DNA of 64,000 nt from Chryseolinea lacunae (GTDB lineage: Bacteria > Bacteroidota > Bacteroidia > Cytophagales > Cyclobacteriaceae). The number at the start of each line of letters is the position of its first letter. The stretch's first letter is position 1. The notes beneath the pieces were generated by a model, which did no database searches, had not been told where the DNA came from, and was given only the letters and a program-made list of their open reading frames with translations. A program made the position numbers and the translations under genes. Shown here piece after piece: positions 42,855 through 52,637 of this stretch. Location of the stretch: the NCBI RefSeq assembly GCF_016735595.1, contig NZ_JAERRB010000002.1, forward strand, positions 384,996 to 448,995. The letters run 5' to 3'.

Positions 42855-45800
42855 ATGAACTTTAACTGGCATTCAATTATTTCGCTTAACAATAGCCAAC
42901 AAGAAGGCTTTGAAGAGCTTGTATGTCAAATCGCCAGCCAGCAAAATATCCAAGGTGCTGCGGGCTTTCGAAGGGTAGGAAAGCCGGACGGTGGTAAGGA
43001 ATGCTACTGGGAATTAACAACGGGCGAGTTCATCGCCTGGCAAGCAAAATTTTTCACGAATAGCCCAAGTCCCGGACAATGGAAACAAATCGAGAAATCC
43101 GTTACGGAATGCATTAGAAATCACGAAACGATTAAACGGATTATTGTCACTCTACCATTTGATTTACCCGATGTTAAAGTTGCGGGCGCAAAGTCTGCGC
43201 TAGAAAAATGGAAGGAAAAGTCAGCTAAGTGGAAGGCATTTGCAAAAGCGAGAAAACAAAAGGTGGACTTTGTGTATTGGGGCAGCACGGAACTTCTTTC
43301 TTTTCTTGCGGCAAATGGCAATGAGGGACTGAAACAGTTTTTCTTCAATAGCAAGGAGTACAGCGATGAATGGTTTGATACAAAAAATCGAGAAAGCCAA
43401 ACAGCTTTAGGAAGTCGTTACACAAAGGAATTTTCTATAGATCTACCGATCGCTGGCGTCTTTTCAGCGTTGGCACGGGATGCCACCTTTCAATCGAAGG
43501 TCTATGACGAGTATGAAGCCTATCTCAAAAGATACCGTGATGTGCAGGTCAATGATAGTAAGGAAGAGGTTACGACGCAGTGGAGACAACTTGAGACCAC
43601 TAACCACGAATTTAGAGTCTTCTTTGAATCGATTCCTTGGACTTCGAACGAACCCATTCCTTTTGATGCAATTCAGAAATTTTTAGAGAAACTACTCACA
43701 ATTTCTAAAGCTTTGCTGAGACTATTCTACGTGCTACAGGCGGCGGAAACTAAGGACGATAAGGCTGGCCATGAATATTACGATCGCCCTTACGCAAGTG
43801 AGCTAACAACGCTGCGGCAATTGATTTCAGGAATCGAGAAATTTCAATACTACTTTGAAGGGCCGTTACTTGCCCTTGCTAACAACCCTTTTTTATTAGT
43901 GAATGGTGACGCGGGTACAGGTAAGTCACATCTACTAGCGGACGTTGTTAATAGCAGAAAAGAGCATGGCCTCATAAGCTTGCACCTGCTCGGTGAGAAT
44001 TTTTCATCTAAGGACTTGCCATGGACACAGATTTTGCAAAACCATGTTCGGAAAAGTACAATCGACGAGTTTACTTTCCTTGGGGCACTTAATGCAAAAG
44101 GCCAGGCGAAACAATCTAGAATCATCATTTTTATCGACGCAATTAATGAAGGCGAAGGACGCGTTGTTTGGCCAAATCGACTTAGCCCATTTATCGAATC
44201 CATAAAGGAGTATAGCTGGATCGGTTTGGTACTTTCTGTAAGGACCTCATTTGTTCCGTTAATTGCATCAAGAGAAGACCTAGATGATCACATTATCACG
44301 CGAGTTGAGCACCACGGTTTTAAAGGACTTGAGCACCAAGCAGCGGCAACGTTCTTTGATCACTATTCGATTGAGTTGCCTGATACACCAATATTAAACC
44401 CTGAATTTCAAAATCCCTTATTCCTAAAGTTGTTTTGTGAGTCACTCAAAAAAAGAGGGTTAAGAAAAATTCCGGAGGGATACGAGGGACTTACTAGCAT
44501 TTTCCAAGGATTCTTAGAAAGCGTTGACAAAAGGCTCGCACAACCCTCGGCACTATTCTATGACGAACAAAAAAAACTTGTGATTAAGGCCGTAAAAGGT
44601 GTTGTTGGAAAATTGGCAGACAAAAAGGAAGACTACCTTGACTATGACCAGGCTAATAGTCTTGTTGATTCCATTTTCGACGGTCAGTGCGCCCACCCGG
44701 AGCCATATTTGCGTAGATTAATTTCTGAGGGAGTCTTTAATGAAGATTTGCGTTGGAATGGCGAACCTAGCTACAAAGCTGTTATCTCTTTCTCTTATCA
44801 ACGGTTCCAAGATCACTTGATTGTTGAAAACATCCTTGAAAAGGAACTTGGCCAAGGGGATCCAAAAATGAGTTTTCAAAAAGGTACGCTGAGGGAGATT
44901 CTTCAGAATGAGGAAAACGCTTACTTCAATATGAATTTGTTAGAAGCTTTATCTGTGCAATTGCCCGAACGAGTTGGGAAGGAATTGTATGAAGTTGCCC
45001 CGCACGCTAAGCATTTTCCACCTGTCGCAGACGCGTTCATCAACGCTCTTCTCTGGAGGAAGAGCACAAGTTTTACAGACGCTTCGAAGGATTTCGTTGC
45101 CCAAGTCATCTTTAAGAAGAAAAAATTGCTCCATGCTTTTTTAAACGTCTCAATTTCTCTTTCAGCCAGGCCCACATATTTCTTTAATGCGGACTCTATT
45201 CATAATATGCTCATGGGCCTCACGCTCCCAAAACGCGACAAGTTTTGGACAACGTTTATCCACGATGAATTCGGCAACGGCGTTAGAAGCAGTTCCATCA
45301 CGACCTTGATTCGTTGGGCGTGGACAACAGACGATAAATCTCACTTGAGCGAATCCTCGATGAGGTTATCTCTTACAATGATTGCTTGGCTTCTTACGAG
45401 TTCTAACCGCCGCCTTCGAGACTCAGCCACCAAGGCTCTTGTATGTCTTTTACAGCAGCGACTAAATCTTGCAGTTTACTTAATTGAGCAATTTAACGAA
45501 GTAAACGACCCATATGTAAAAGAGCGCATATTTGCATCCGTGTATGGTGCTGTTGTGCGCTCAAATTCCGATGCCCATTTACTTGAAATTGCGAATACCG
45601 TCCAGCAACTAATATTCAGCGGCGCCGAAGTTTACCCTCACATACTCGCGCGGGACTATGCAAGGGGAGTCGTCGAATTTGCTGCCTTTATCGGTATTGC
45701 CCTTCCCTTTAATATTGCCACGGTGCGTCCACCGTATAAGAGTGCGCCTCTACCAGAGAAGCTTCCAACAAAAGCAGAGATTGAGGCAGCGTACAGGCCG

Positions 45801-47312
45801 AAGGGCAATAGCGGCAATTATGGGCAAGATAATTGGGGTGTCACAGCAATTCTGGCATCAATGAATCCTGGACCCGGACAAGGGGAGGGATATGGCGACT
45901 TCGGTCATTATGTCTTTGCGTCCGCCCTTCGAAACTTTAAAGTCAATCGCAATGGTCTCAGTTGGTATGGTGTCCAACGGGTCATTGAAATGGGATATGA
46001 TGCTGACAACTTTACAAAATTTGATTTACTGCAAGGCAGTGGACGTGGCAATGAACGCGGTGAACGCATTGGAAAAAAATATCAGTGGATGGTATTTCAT
46101 GAGATACTAGCCCGTGTTGCGGACACACACGAATTAAAGGACGAATCGAATTTTGAAGATCAAAATACGATTCGTTATGACGGACCATGGTATCCTCGTG
46201 TGAGAGACATTGATCCAACTGTCATCATCTCCGAAACCGGCAGCCGAAAACGGCGCCCCGGAATTACCGAGTGGTGGAAAATACCAGAGTATTCAAATTT
46301 CGCTTTGTCAGCTGAAGAGTGGCTTGGAAAAGCAAATGATTTGCCAAGTATTCCGAAAATTGTTGACTTGGTTGACGACAAAGGAACATCTTGGGTTTAC
46401 TTGGAGATTCATCCAGAATGGACTGAGAATGAAAAATTGGGTGAAGACAAATGGAGCCATCCTAGAAAAAGGTTATGGTACCAAGTGAGGAGCATAATTA
46501 TTAACAAGGGACAGCTCAACAGCTTCCATGAAAATTTTAGCGACATGTTCTATAGCGGAGCATTTCCTGAAGCAAGATCTCTTTACGACGTGTTCAGTAG
46601 GGAGTACTATTGGTCAGACGCTTTCGATTTTTTCAACAAGCGATTCTACAGTGGAGGGGACTGGGTGGGGGTGTATAAAAATGACAGAATGAGAAAAAAA
46701 ATTGGAGACGGAGTGAGGACGACTGAACGTTTCAACTGGGAAGAAGAGTTTGATAAGTCGAAAGAGTCAGCAATTTCGTTTTATAAACCGACTGCATTCC
46801 TTTTTGAAAATCTGGGAATGAAATTTTCTCCCAACGAAGGAGAATTCGTGGATAAGAATGGTGCCTTAGTCTGCTTCGATCCTTCTGTTAACAACCCCGC
46901 CATAGCAGGCTTGGTTGTGCGGAAGGATATTTTGATGGAATACCTAGATAGAAATAATCTCTGCCTCCTGTGGAGTATTGTCGGGGAGAAGCAAATAATT
47001 GGTAATTATAGAGGAGGCGACTACTCAGGTCGATTAAATATTTCGGGACTATTTGAATTAAAAAGTGGTGAGGTGACGGGAAAATTAAAAGGTGAACGTG
47101 AAGGTGCCGACAGGGAAATCGTAATTAGGTTCAATCCAAAAATTGTTCGCAAGTCCTCAGTGATTGAAAAGCAATCTACGACTAACGCCATAGAGAAGCT
47201 AAAGGCGCGCAAATCCACACTGAAAAAGAAGATTGCGAAGAAGAAAGTCGCACCGACGAAGCATGCGCGGAACAGCGTTACAAAAAAGATTGGAAAAAAA
47301 AGGAAAAAGTAG
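42855..47312 (+). CDS. Avs-like STAND NTPase with N-terminal PD-(D/E)XK nuclease domain
   Basis: 1485 residues. Residues 1-150 look like an Mrr/PD-(D/E)XK nuclease: GFEELVCQIASQQ, GKPDGGKECYWEL and a Q-x-K catalytic strand in EFIAWQAKFF. A STAND/NACHT-type ATPase follows with Walker A LVNGDAGTGKSHLL (about residue 350), Walker B IIIFIDAINEGEG (about 425) and sensor LVLSVRTSF. The long remainder to about 1440 is helical repeat then mixed fold, the place of the phage-protein sensor in Avs proteins. The last about 40 residues are strongly lysine-rich (KKKIAKKKVAPTK and on). In Avs systems recognition of a phage protein assembles the ATPase and switches on the nuclease. Subtype not assigned. Confidence 0.75.
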   Translation: MNFNWHSIISLNNSQQEGFEELVCQIASQQNIQGAAGFRRVGKPDGGKECYWELTTGEFIAWQAKFFTNSPSPGQWKQIEKSVTECIRNHETIKRIIVTLPFDLPDVKVAGAKSALEKWKEKSAKWKAFAKARKQKVDFVYWGSTELLSFLAANGNEGLKQFFFNSKEYSDEWFDTKNRESQTALGSRYTKEFSIDLPIAGVFSALARDATFQSKVYDEYEAYLKRYRDVQVNDSKEEVTTQWRQLETTNHEFRVFFESIPWTSNEPIPFDAIQKFLEKLLTISKALLRLFYVLQAAETKDDKAGHEYYDRPYASELTTLRQLISGIEKFQYYFEGPLLALANNPFLLVNGDAGTGKSHLLADVVNSRKEHGLISLHLLGENFSSKDLPWTQILQNHVRKSTIDEFTFLGALNAKGQAKQSRIIIFIDAINEGEGRVVWPNRLSPFIESIKEYSWIGLVLSVRTSFVPLIASREDLDDHIITRVEHHGFKGLEHQAAATFFDHYSIELPDTPILNPEFQNPLFLKLFCESLKKRGLRKIPEGYEGLTSIFQGFLESVDKRLAQPSALFYDEQKKLVIKAVKGVVGKLADKKEDYLDYDQANSLVDSIFDGQCAHPEPYLRRLISEGVFNEDLRWNGEPSYKAVISFSYQRFQDHLIVENILEKELGQGDPKMSFQKGTLREILQNEENAYFNMNLLEALSVQLPERVGKELYEVAPHAKHFPPVADAFINALLWRKSTSFTDASKDFVAQVIFKKKKLLHAFLNVSISLSARPTYFFNADSIHNMLMGLTLPKRDKFWTTFIHDEFGNGVRSSSITTLIRWAWTTDDKSHLSESSMRLSLTMIAWLLTSSNRRLRDSATKALVCLLQQRLNLAVYLIEQFNEVNDPYVKERIFASVYGAVVRSNSDAHLLEIANTVQQLIFSGAEVYPHILARDYARGVVEFAAFIGIALPFNIATVRPPYKSAPLPEKLPTKAEIEAAYRPKGNSGNYGQDNWGVTAILASMNPGPGQGEGYGDFGHYVFASALRNFKVNRNGLSWYGVQRVIEMGYDADNFTKFDLLQGSGRGNERGERIGKKYQWMVFHEILARVADTHELKDESNFEDQNTIRYDGPWYPRVRDIDPTVIISETGSRKRRPGITEWWKIPEYSNFALSAEEWLGKANDLPSIPKIVDLVDDKGTSWVYLEIHPEWTENEKLGEDKWSHPRKRLWYQVRSIIINKGQLNSFHENFSDMFYSGAFPEARSLYDVFSREYYWSDAFDFFNKRFYSGGDWVGVYKNDRMRKKIGDGVRTTERFNWEEEFDKSKESAISFYKPTAFLFENLGMKFSPNEGEFVDKNGALVCFDPSVNNPAIAGLVVRKDILMEYLDRNNLCLLWSIVGEKQIIGNYRGGDYSGRLNISGLFELKSGEVTGKLKGEREGADREIVIRFNPKIVRKSSVIEKQSTTNAIEKLKARKSTLKKKIAKKKVAPTKHARNSVTKKIGKKRKK

Positions 47313-48465
47313 TGTCGATCGGATCCTGCACCAGTGTGCAGTAGTTCTTTGGCTTAGCGGAGCTACAATATTTATCATCGGTATTATCTAAATAAGTTCG
47401 TAATTAAAGTTTACAGCTCGGTGCGGTATTCAATATTTTATCGGGACTGAGGCTGTGATTTAATTTATCCGCCCATCGGGTATCTGGCCATTGGAATCCT
47501 GTCTTGTCGAGTTTGCCTCGTAGCTCCGCTGATACCAAGTCGGCATCTCGACATTAAATTTTGATCTGATATTCTTCGCAGGTAGGGAACTAGGTTTGGC
47601 ACCATCCGGAACATGAACCTAAAATGCACATCGTTACGCTTCAATGTTTTAGAAACGACAGAATTCTGACTCACCAGTTAACTCACTTTATAAGGTTCCA
47701 TGTAAGTACTTGTCCTAAATACTTACTTTTGCAAAGGAGCGTGCGTTGATGGCGGATCGGACCGAGGGAAAGAGGGAGTTGTTGGACAAATTCCAATTTG
47801 ATGCAGCACAATGACTTGGTTATATTATTTAAAAGTTGGTGCACCGATTTTTCACTTGCTCCGAGCAGCAGACTTTTAGGTGCTTCATGAACAGCTATAG
47901 GTGAAGATTTTGACCTCTTGGCCCTTCATTCCGCCAGGCACTTCGGAATTTCCAATCAGGTGCGGGAGCAATGTCAGCCAATATCGCTAATATATGTAAT
48001 GGTGAATTCCGTCGGAGTGACTTGTTATAGCTCAATGGGAATATGAACTTGCGATCAAATGGAGTGGCAAGTGAGCTATTACGAAAATAACTGGAACCAT
48101 TACAAGGGCACATTGACACCTGAACCCACAAAGATCACCTGGCGAGATGGTTTTCAATCGATCTAAGGGATTTCAATAAACAAAAATCACTAACAGCATC
48201 CGAAAAAACTATCAGGTTAAATTGCAAGGCGATTTCATATTATTTCATGGAACTTGGTGCCGGGGTGGCAAGTGTGACTTGGCGGCCATGTCTTGGCCCT
48301 GCTTGCTGGATGGATCGGAATCAGTATATTTCGACACCTGGCATCACGTTAATTGCCTTCCAAACTCATTCTATAACACTGATAGGTACAAGGCATAACG
48401 AGCTTAAAAAATGCAATTCAAGTGAAGAAATAAAGTGTCAGTTAGAACTACACTCTAAAACAGCA
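47313..48465. other. Long gene-poor interval between Avs-like and SIR2 genes
   Basis: About 1150 bases with short frames only. A 35-codon frame near 48058 (MEWQVSYYENNWNHYKG) has a protein-like look but is too short to judge. The frame upstream of the SIR2 start (48247-48465) is open but not family-like. No tRNA, repeat or clear terminator was found; it may be the remains of a decayed gene. Confidence 0.35.
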
Positions 48466-50166
48466 ATGGCAAAAAGAGACGCTTCAAGTTTTTTGTTCGA
48501 AACGCTTGGAAAGGATTCCACTGCTATATTATGCGGCGCCGGTGTTTCTAGTAATTCAGGTATTCCTAGCGTTGGCCCCTTTGTAAAATACGTTCTTTCT
48601 AAGCTTGATATGGATGTAGTTGATATCGCTCGACTAAAGGAAGCCGAACTTCCCTTTGAAGCGTTAATGGAACAAATTGGTCGTAGTTTACCAATAGAAA
48701 ATTTGCTTGATGTCTTTAATGTCGACGCACCAAATCGGACGCATAAACTATTAGTTTCTCTTATCAAAGGAGGAATATGCAATATTATTTACACTACAAA
48801 TTTCGATACAAACATAGAGCTAGCCGCATCCCAATATCAGGTAGGCTTAACAGTTGCTTCCTTGCCTAGGCAGCTAGAATTGTCCGAAGTCAATGTCCCA
48901 TTGTTGGTTAAATTGCATGGGACGATTCAAGATAAATCCAAATTAGGCGTTACAATCAGAACAATAGCCGACAAACAATATATTCAAGGACTCGAAGACT
49001 GGATTAAGTATTTACTAATAGATGGACCTCATAAAAACATTCTAGTTCTGGGCTATAGCTTTTCAGATCGATTCGACATTGGCCCTTTGATGCAGAAATA
49101 CGCATCGCAATCAAAGAAGAGTATGTTTAATATTGAATACGATCCCGCCAACACAGCCGATGAATTGGAATCGATCGTGAGGGGAGAATTAAAATACGAT
49201 CAGCTAAGAATCGATACTGATCAATGGATTAATAATGCTTTCAAAAAATTTGGCGTCGACGACCCTGGACCAAATCCGGTCACACCTGATGGCTCGTTCC
49301 ACAATCTTGTTGACAAATGGGTTGGTGAAGGTGTTACCAATAAAGGAGTGAGAAATAAGTTTACGGCGGTTGTTAAGATATTCCAGCATGTCGGTCTTGG
49401 AGATCTTGTCATCAAGTACGCCACAAGAGGAATTGCAAGTGGTTTGCTGGATGCAGATTCACTGTTTGGCCTATATACTGCGAAGGCCCAGGCTTTAAAT
49501 AATTACCGCCACTCCCCTCAGCAATTACAGGAGAGTTTGTTGGCATTGGAAAGCGCAGTTTATTATTGTACTAGAAGTGGAAGGCCGGATACCCAGGATC
49601 AATTAATGTTTTTAACTGGCACAAGGGGTACAATTTACGGATCGATTGCCTACAAACACACAGTGTCAGGGTCAAAAGATGCCACTAAGTATTACGTTCA
49701 AGCAAAAGAATTCCTGACAAAATCAGTCGAATATTTCGAGGCAAGAATGTCAGACTTTGTATCTAAGGATAGATATTTTGGATTTGTTCTTGATTTAGCC
49801 GTCGCATGTCGTCGCTCTGGTGAAAGTGACCGAGCGACAGGGTACTACGACAAAATTGTAAAGGCCTATGAAGGGATTAGTGATCTCGCAGTAAAACAGC
49901 ACTTGTGTGTTACCTTATACAATTATGGTGCAGTCTATCTTCATCGGGCGAATTTCCCGAAAGCATTGGAGTATTTTACATCAGCCCTGCGCAATAGCAT
50001 TGAAATCGGAATGCAACCACGCGCTTTAACGGCCCTTCGCGAATCTATTTTTTGTCTGAGAAAATTGGGACATAATGATGAAGCAGAGGCATTATACAGT
50101 GTACATCCGTATCCAATCCCGCCATTCGAGTATTTTTGGTTGCATGAAATTAACTTAGAATACTGA
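48466..50166 (+). CDS. SIR2-domain protein with C-terminal TPR-like repeats, probable NADase defence protein
   Basis: 566 residues from ATG 48466 (MAKRDASSFLFE). The SIR2 Rossmann fold occupies about 20-270: AILCGAGVSSNSGIPSVGPF, CNIIYTTNFDTNIELA and VPLLVKLHGTIQDKSKLGVTI, then LVLGYSFSD. The second half is helical with TPR-like units (GESDRATGYYDKIVKAYEG, FPKALEYFTSALRNSIEIG). Proteins of this kind act in anti-phage defence by degrading NAD+ when triggered. The Asn of TTNFD and the His of LHG, needed for NAD hydrolysis, are both present. The longer frame starting at 48247 was rejected because its first 73 residues are unlike a SIR2 N-terminus. Confidence 0.8.
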   Translation: MAKRDASSFLFETLGKDSTAILCGAGVSSNSGIPSVGPFVKYVLSKLDMDVVDIARLKEAELPFEALMEQIGRSLPIENLLDVFNVDAPNRTHKLLVSLIKGGICNIIYTTNFDTNIELAASQYQVGLTVASLPRQLELSEVNVPLLVKLHGTIQDKSKLGVTIRTIADKQYIQGLEDWIKYLLIDGPHKNILVLGYSFSDRFDIGPLMQKYASQSKKSMFNIEYDPANTADELESIVRGELKYDQLRIDTDQWINNAFKKFGVDDPGPNPVTPDGSFHNLVDKWVGEGVTNKGVRNKFTAVVKIFQHVGLGDLVIKYATRGIASGLLDADSLFGLYTAKAQALNNYRHSPQQLQESLLALESAVYYCTRSGRPDTQDQLMFLTGTRGTIYGSIAYKHTVSGSKDATKYYVQAKEFLTKSVEYFEARMSDFVSKDRYFGFVLDLAVACRRSGESDRATGYYDKIVKAYEGISDLAVKQHLCVTLYNYGAVYLHRANFPKALEYFTSALRNSIEIGMQPRALTALRESIFCLRKLGHNDEAEALYSVHPYPIPPFEYFWLHEINLEY

Positions 50167-50462
50167 TCGAAGTTAAATTGACGGATCGTGAGTGCCAAAA
50201 AGAAAGCCGCCATTTTTGAGAAATGCACGAAATCATATATTGATTTTGTGCGACAGAGAACTACTGATTGAATCGTTCATCTTGCCAATTGCATCGGCAA
50301 TTACTTTTTCGTTAGTCTCTACGTATCGCATGAGTGTATTCATTTTCTTTAATCCCTTGTAGCTTTTTTGCTTTAAGAGTTCATTGCTAAATTGTTCATT
50401 GTACCTATGGATAGTCGGCGGTCCGTCCGCTGATCTCATCTCCGAGCAGAATAAGCGCTAGG

Positions 50463-50716
50463 CGGAGAATTCGAAGGGGTGACCATCTTTTTCCGTTTTG
50501 CCCTGACCTAGAGATTCCGACCCCATTGACCACTTTGTTTCAGGAAGGCGTGACCAGCTAAAGTTAGCTAGGACTTGAACTTGGCCTAGGTTTCGAACCT
50601 CATGATTGCTAGACGCATTTTCCTGGTCAAATGGTCGCGGAATTGGGTGGTCACGAGATCTAAAAATTGATGGTCAGGGCAAAACGGAAAAAGATGGTCA
50701 CCACGTCGGATTCTCC
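50463..50716. mobile_element. MITE-like repeat, copy 4, composite
   Basis: The right part (50509-50716) is a normal copy. The left part (50463-50507) is the inverted right end of a second copy: TGACCATCTTTTTCC at 50480 is the exact complement of GGAAAAAGATGGTCA at 50686-50700, and the perfect inversion covers 29 bases. This gives long perfect terminal inverted repeats. The neighbouring interval 50167-50951 otherwise has no supported gene. Confidence 0.75.
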
Positions 50717-50951
50717 AGTATGACGTCACAAGAATTAAAGGACGAGATTGAGACAATTTTACCTGTGCTGGAATCTCCAATTTGCCTAGCGCCCAATTCG
50801 TAGTCCAGTGCATATTCCTAAGAGAGGAGTCGATCCCGAGTTCTTTGCCACACTGAATACCTTGTAATCCTAACTACATTTCTTTGTTCCGCAAGAAAGC
50901 TGACGTTGCGTAAAGCACTCCTTTCTGGTTCAAAATGAAGCTAGTGGTCGT

Positions 50952-52181
50952 CTAGATTAGCAAAGTCTTCTTATACTTTTTCTTAAGTACCCTCATATCA
51001 TTACTGATTTTTGACTCTACTATTTTGGCGTAATGCTGAGTTGTCTTCAGGCTTTTATGACCAAGCATTTTGCTGACCGTTTCGATAGGGACACCGTTTG
51101 TGAGTGTCACAGTCGTAGCAAAAGTATGTCTTGCGCAGTGAAATGTTAAGTCTTTTTTAATGCCACAAATGTCAGCAAGCTCTTTTAAATAACTATTCAT
51201 TCTCTGATTACTCATCACTGGAAGAAGTTTTCTGCTTTGTGCAGTAACAGGATGATCGGAATATTTTTTCACGATTGAACTAGAAATCGGCAGTAGAGGT
51301 ATGCGTGATGGAGTATCCGTTTTCGCCCGCCGAGTGTCAACCCATTTATCTCCGTCAATCCCAACTACAATGCTATCCTTTGTCAACAAGGCCACATCAC
51401 AATAGGCTAGCCCAGTGTAGCAACTAAAGACGAAAATATCGCGTACTTGGTTTAATCTGGCAATGCTAATTTTTTTATTGACGATTGCCATCAACTCACC
51501 TTCTGTGAGAAATGTCTTTCGTGTCTCGCTAACGGACATCTTGAAGCCGGTAAATGGATTTCGTTCGATCCAATTCTTGGCGATGCATTGGTTTACTATT
51601 TTCTTTATTTTTTTAAGATAGTCCATCGTGGTGTTGTGACAGCAGTTCTTATTGGACTTAAGATACACTTCAAAATCTCGAATAAATTGGTAGTCTAACT
51701 TGTCAAGTCTGATGTCATCGCGCTTATATTGGGATTTCAAAAACGCGGAAACATATCCCTTGATGGTTTTGTATTTTTGAAGAGTTCTATAGGACAGGCC
51801 CTTTCCAACAAGTTTCTCAAATTCAATATTGTGAAGTTCATATACCTCCAGCAACATTTTCGGAGGTTCGATATCAAGACCTAGATATGTTGCTTTAATT
51901 TTTTCTCCGTCAAACTCTAAGCCTGACGAAATTAGCTGTTGGAATATTTCATAGACTCTTCGCTCTATTGAGTCAAGGTACTTGTTGAGAGACTTTACGT
52001 CTTCCGTCTTTCCGGCTAGTCGTCCTCGTGTTGGAATCCACTGTAACGGATCGCATTGTCGCTGAACAGAAAATTCGGTTCGGGCGCCGTCGATTGTAAT
52101 TCGCAAATAGACCGTTGCCTGTGAAGTCATCTTAGGATTTGTTTTCCTGATAATGAAATTTTGATTGAATGTCTTTTTCAT
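50952..52181 (-). CDS. Tyrosine recombinase (integrase), Bacteroidota IntDOT-like
   Basis: 409 residues from ATG 52181 (MKKTFNQNFIIRK); a GTG two codons earlier is possible. Domains: arm-binding N-terminus (about 1-90), SAM-like core-binding domain (about 105-210) and catalytic domain. Catalytic residues seen: Lys in RRAKTDTPSRIPLL, H-x2-R in FHCARHTFATT, His in LGHKSLKTTQHYAK and the Tyr nucleophile in the same motif. The first Arg is replaced by Ala in SCYTGLAYCDVALL, as in IntDOT-related enzymes that lack the canonical Arg I. It is the right-most gene of the element and is transcribed inward from the att site at 52306. Confidence 0.92.
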   Translation of the reverse strand: MKKTFNQNFIIRKTNPKMTSQATVYLRITIDGARTEFSVQRQCDPLQWIPTRGRLAGKTEDVKSLNKYLDSIERRVYEIFQQLISSGLEFDGEKIKATYLGLDIEPPKMLLEVYELHNIEFEKLVGKGLSYRTLQKYKTIKGYVSAFLKSQYKRDDIRLDKLDYQFIRDFEVYLKSNKNCCHNTTMDYLKKIKKIVNQCIAKNWIERNPFTGFKMSVSETRKTFLTEGELMAIVNKKISIARLNQVRDIFVFSCYTGLAYCDVALLTKDSIVVGIDGDKWVDTRRAKTDTPSRIPLLPISSSIVKKYSDHPVTAQSRKLLPVMSNQRMNSYLKELADICGIKKDLTFHCARHTFATTVTLTNGVPIETVSKMLGHKSLKTTQHYAKIVESKISNDMRVLKKKYKKTLLI

Positions 52182-52279
52182 ATTCACCAGTTAGGGTTAA
52201 AAATAGGTCTGGCGACTACTCTAAAGCAAGATGTTCAATTGATGCACATGATTGATAATCATTGTGTTATCGCAATTCT

Positions 52280-52320
52280 GGTGAATGTAATTTGGTTAGG
52301 TTTTACATTCACCTAATCTC
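52280..52320. repeat. Proposed attR with core direct repeat and inverted integrase-binding arms
   Basis: GGTGAATGTAA (52280-52290) and TTACATTCACC (52303-52313) are a perfect inverted repeat. The core CATTCACCTAATCTC (52306-52320) repeats 9346-9360. The site lies 100 bases upstream of the integrase start, the usual layout for a tyrosine-recombinase att site. Confidence 0.65.
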
Positions 52321-52370
52321 ACACCAGCAGTATGACTTTTATTGAACAATTTGGGTGGGCTGGAAAATAA

Positions 52371-52403
52371 AAAACCGCTTTTCCATAAGAATTAAGCGGT
52401 TTT
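52371..52403 (-). terminator. Terminator of the tRNA-Arg gene
   Basis: On the minus strand AAAACCGCTT pairs with AAGCGGTTTT and is followed by TTATTTT. It lies 24 bases after the tRNA 3' end. Confidence 0.8.
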
Positions 52404-52426
52404 GATTTCTTTTGATCGTTATGTCG

Positions 52427-52498
52427 TAGCCCCGGCAGGAATCGAACCTGCATCTTAAGAATCGGAATCTTAAATTCTATCCATTGAAATACGGAGCC
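52427..52498 (-). tRNA. tRNA-Arg (anticodon CCG)
   Basis: 72-nt cloverleaf: acceptor GGCTCCG with CGGGGCT, discriminator A, D-loop with AATGGATA, anticodon stem TAAGA/TCTTA with loop TTCCGAT, and T-arm GCAGG TTCGATT CCTGC. The acceptor has a G-U at the first pair, and the D-stem is short. CCA is not encoded. It lies just outside the proposed attR and its 3' end is partly repeated at 7038 and 9273. Confidence 0.88.
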
Positions 52499-52637
52499 TG
52501 GTTTGGCCGCCGGTGTGGGTGGACGGTCAATTGCCTGCAAAAATAAGGAAAGGTTCCAGCCTAAAAAATCCTGCTAAAAAAAAGGAATGGGTTGGGTGGC
52601 TATTTATCTTCGGGGCTTACAGGAAAAGCCCATTCCC

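Noticed and set aside
42683-42865. 60-codon frame before the Avs-like gene
   Set aside because: Low-complexity start, overlaps the Avs start, no features.
50233-50439. Minus-strand frame of 68 codons
   Set aside because: No family resemblance, lies between the SIR2 gene and MITE copy 4 with no start-site support.
50606-50803. Frame of 65 codons near the integrase
   Set aside because: Translation of MITE copy 4.
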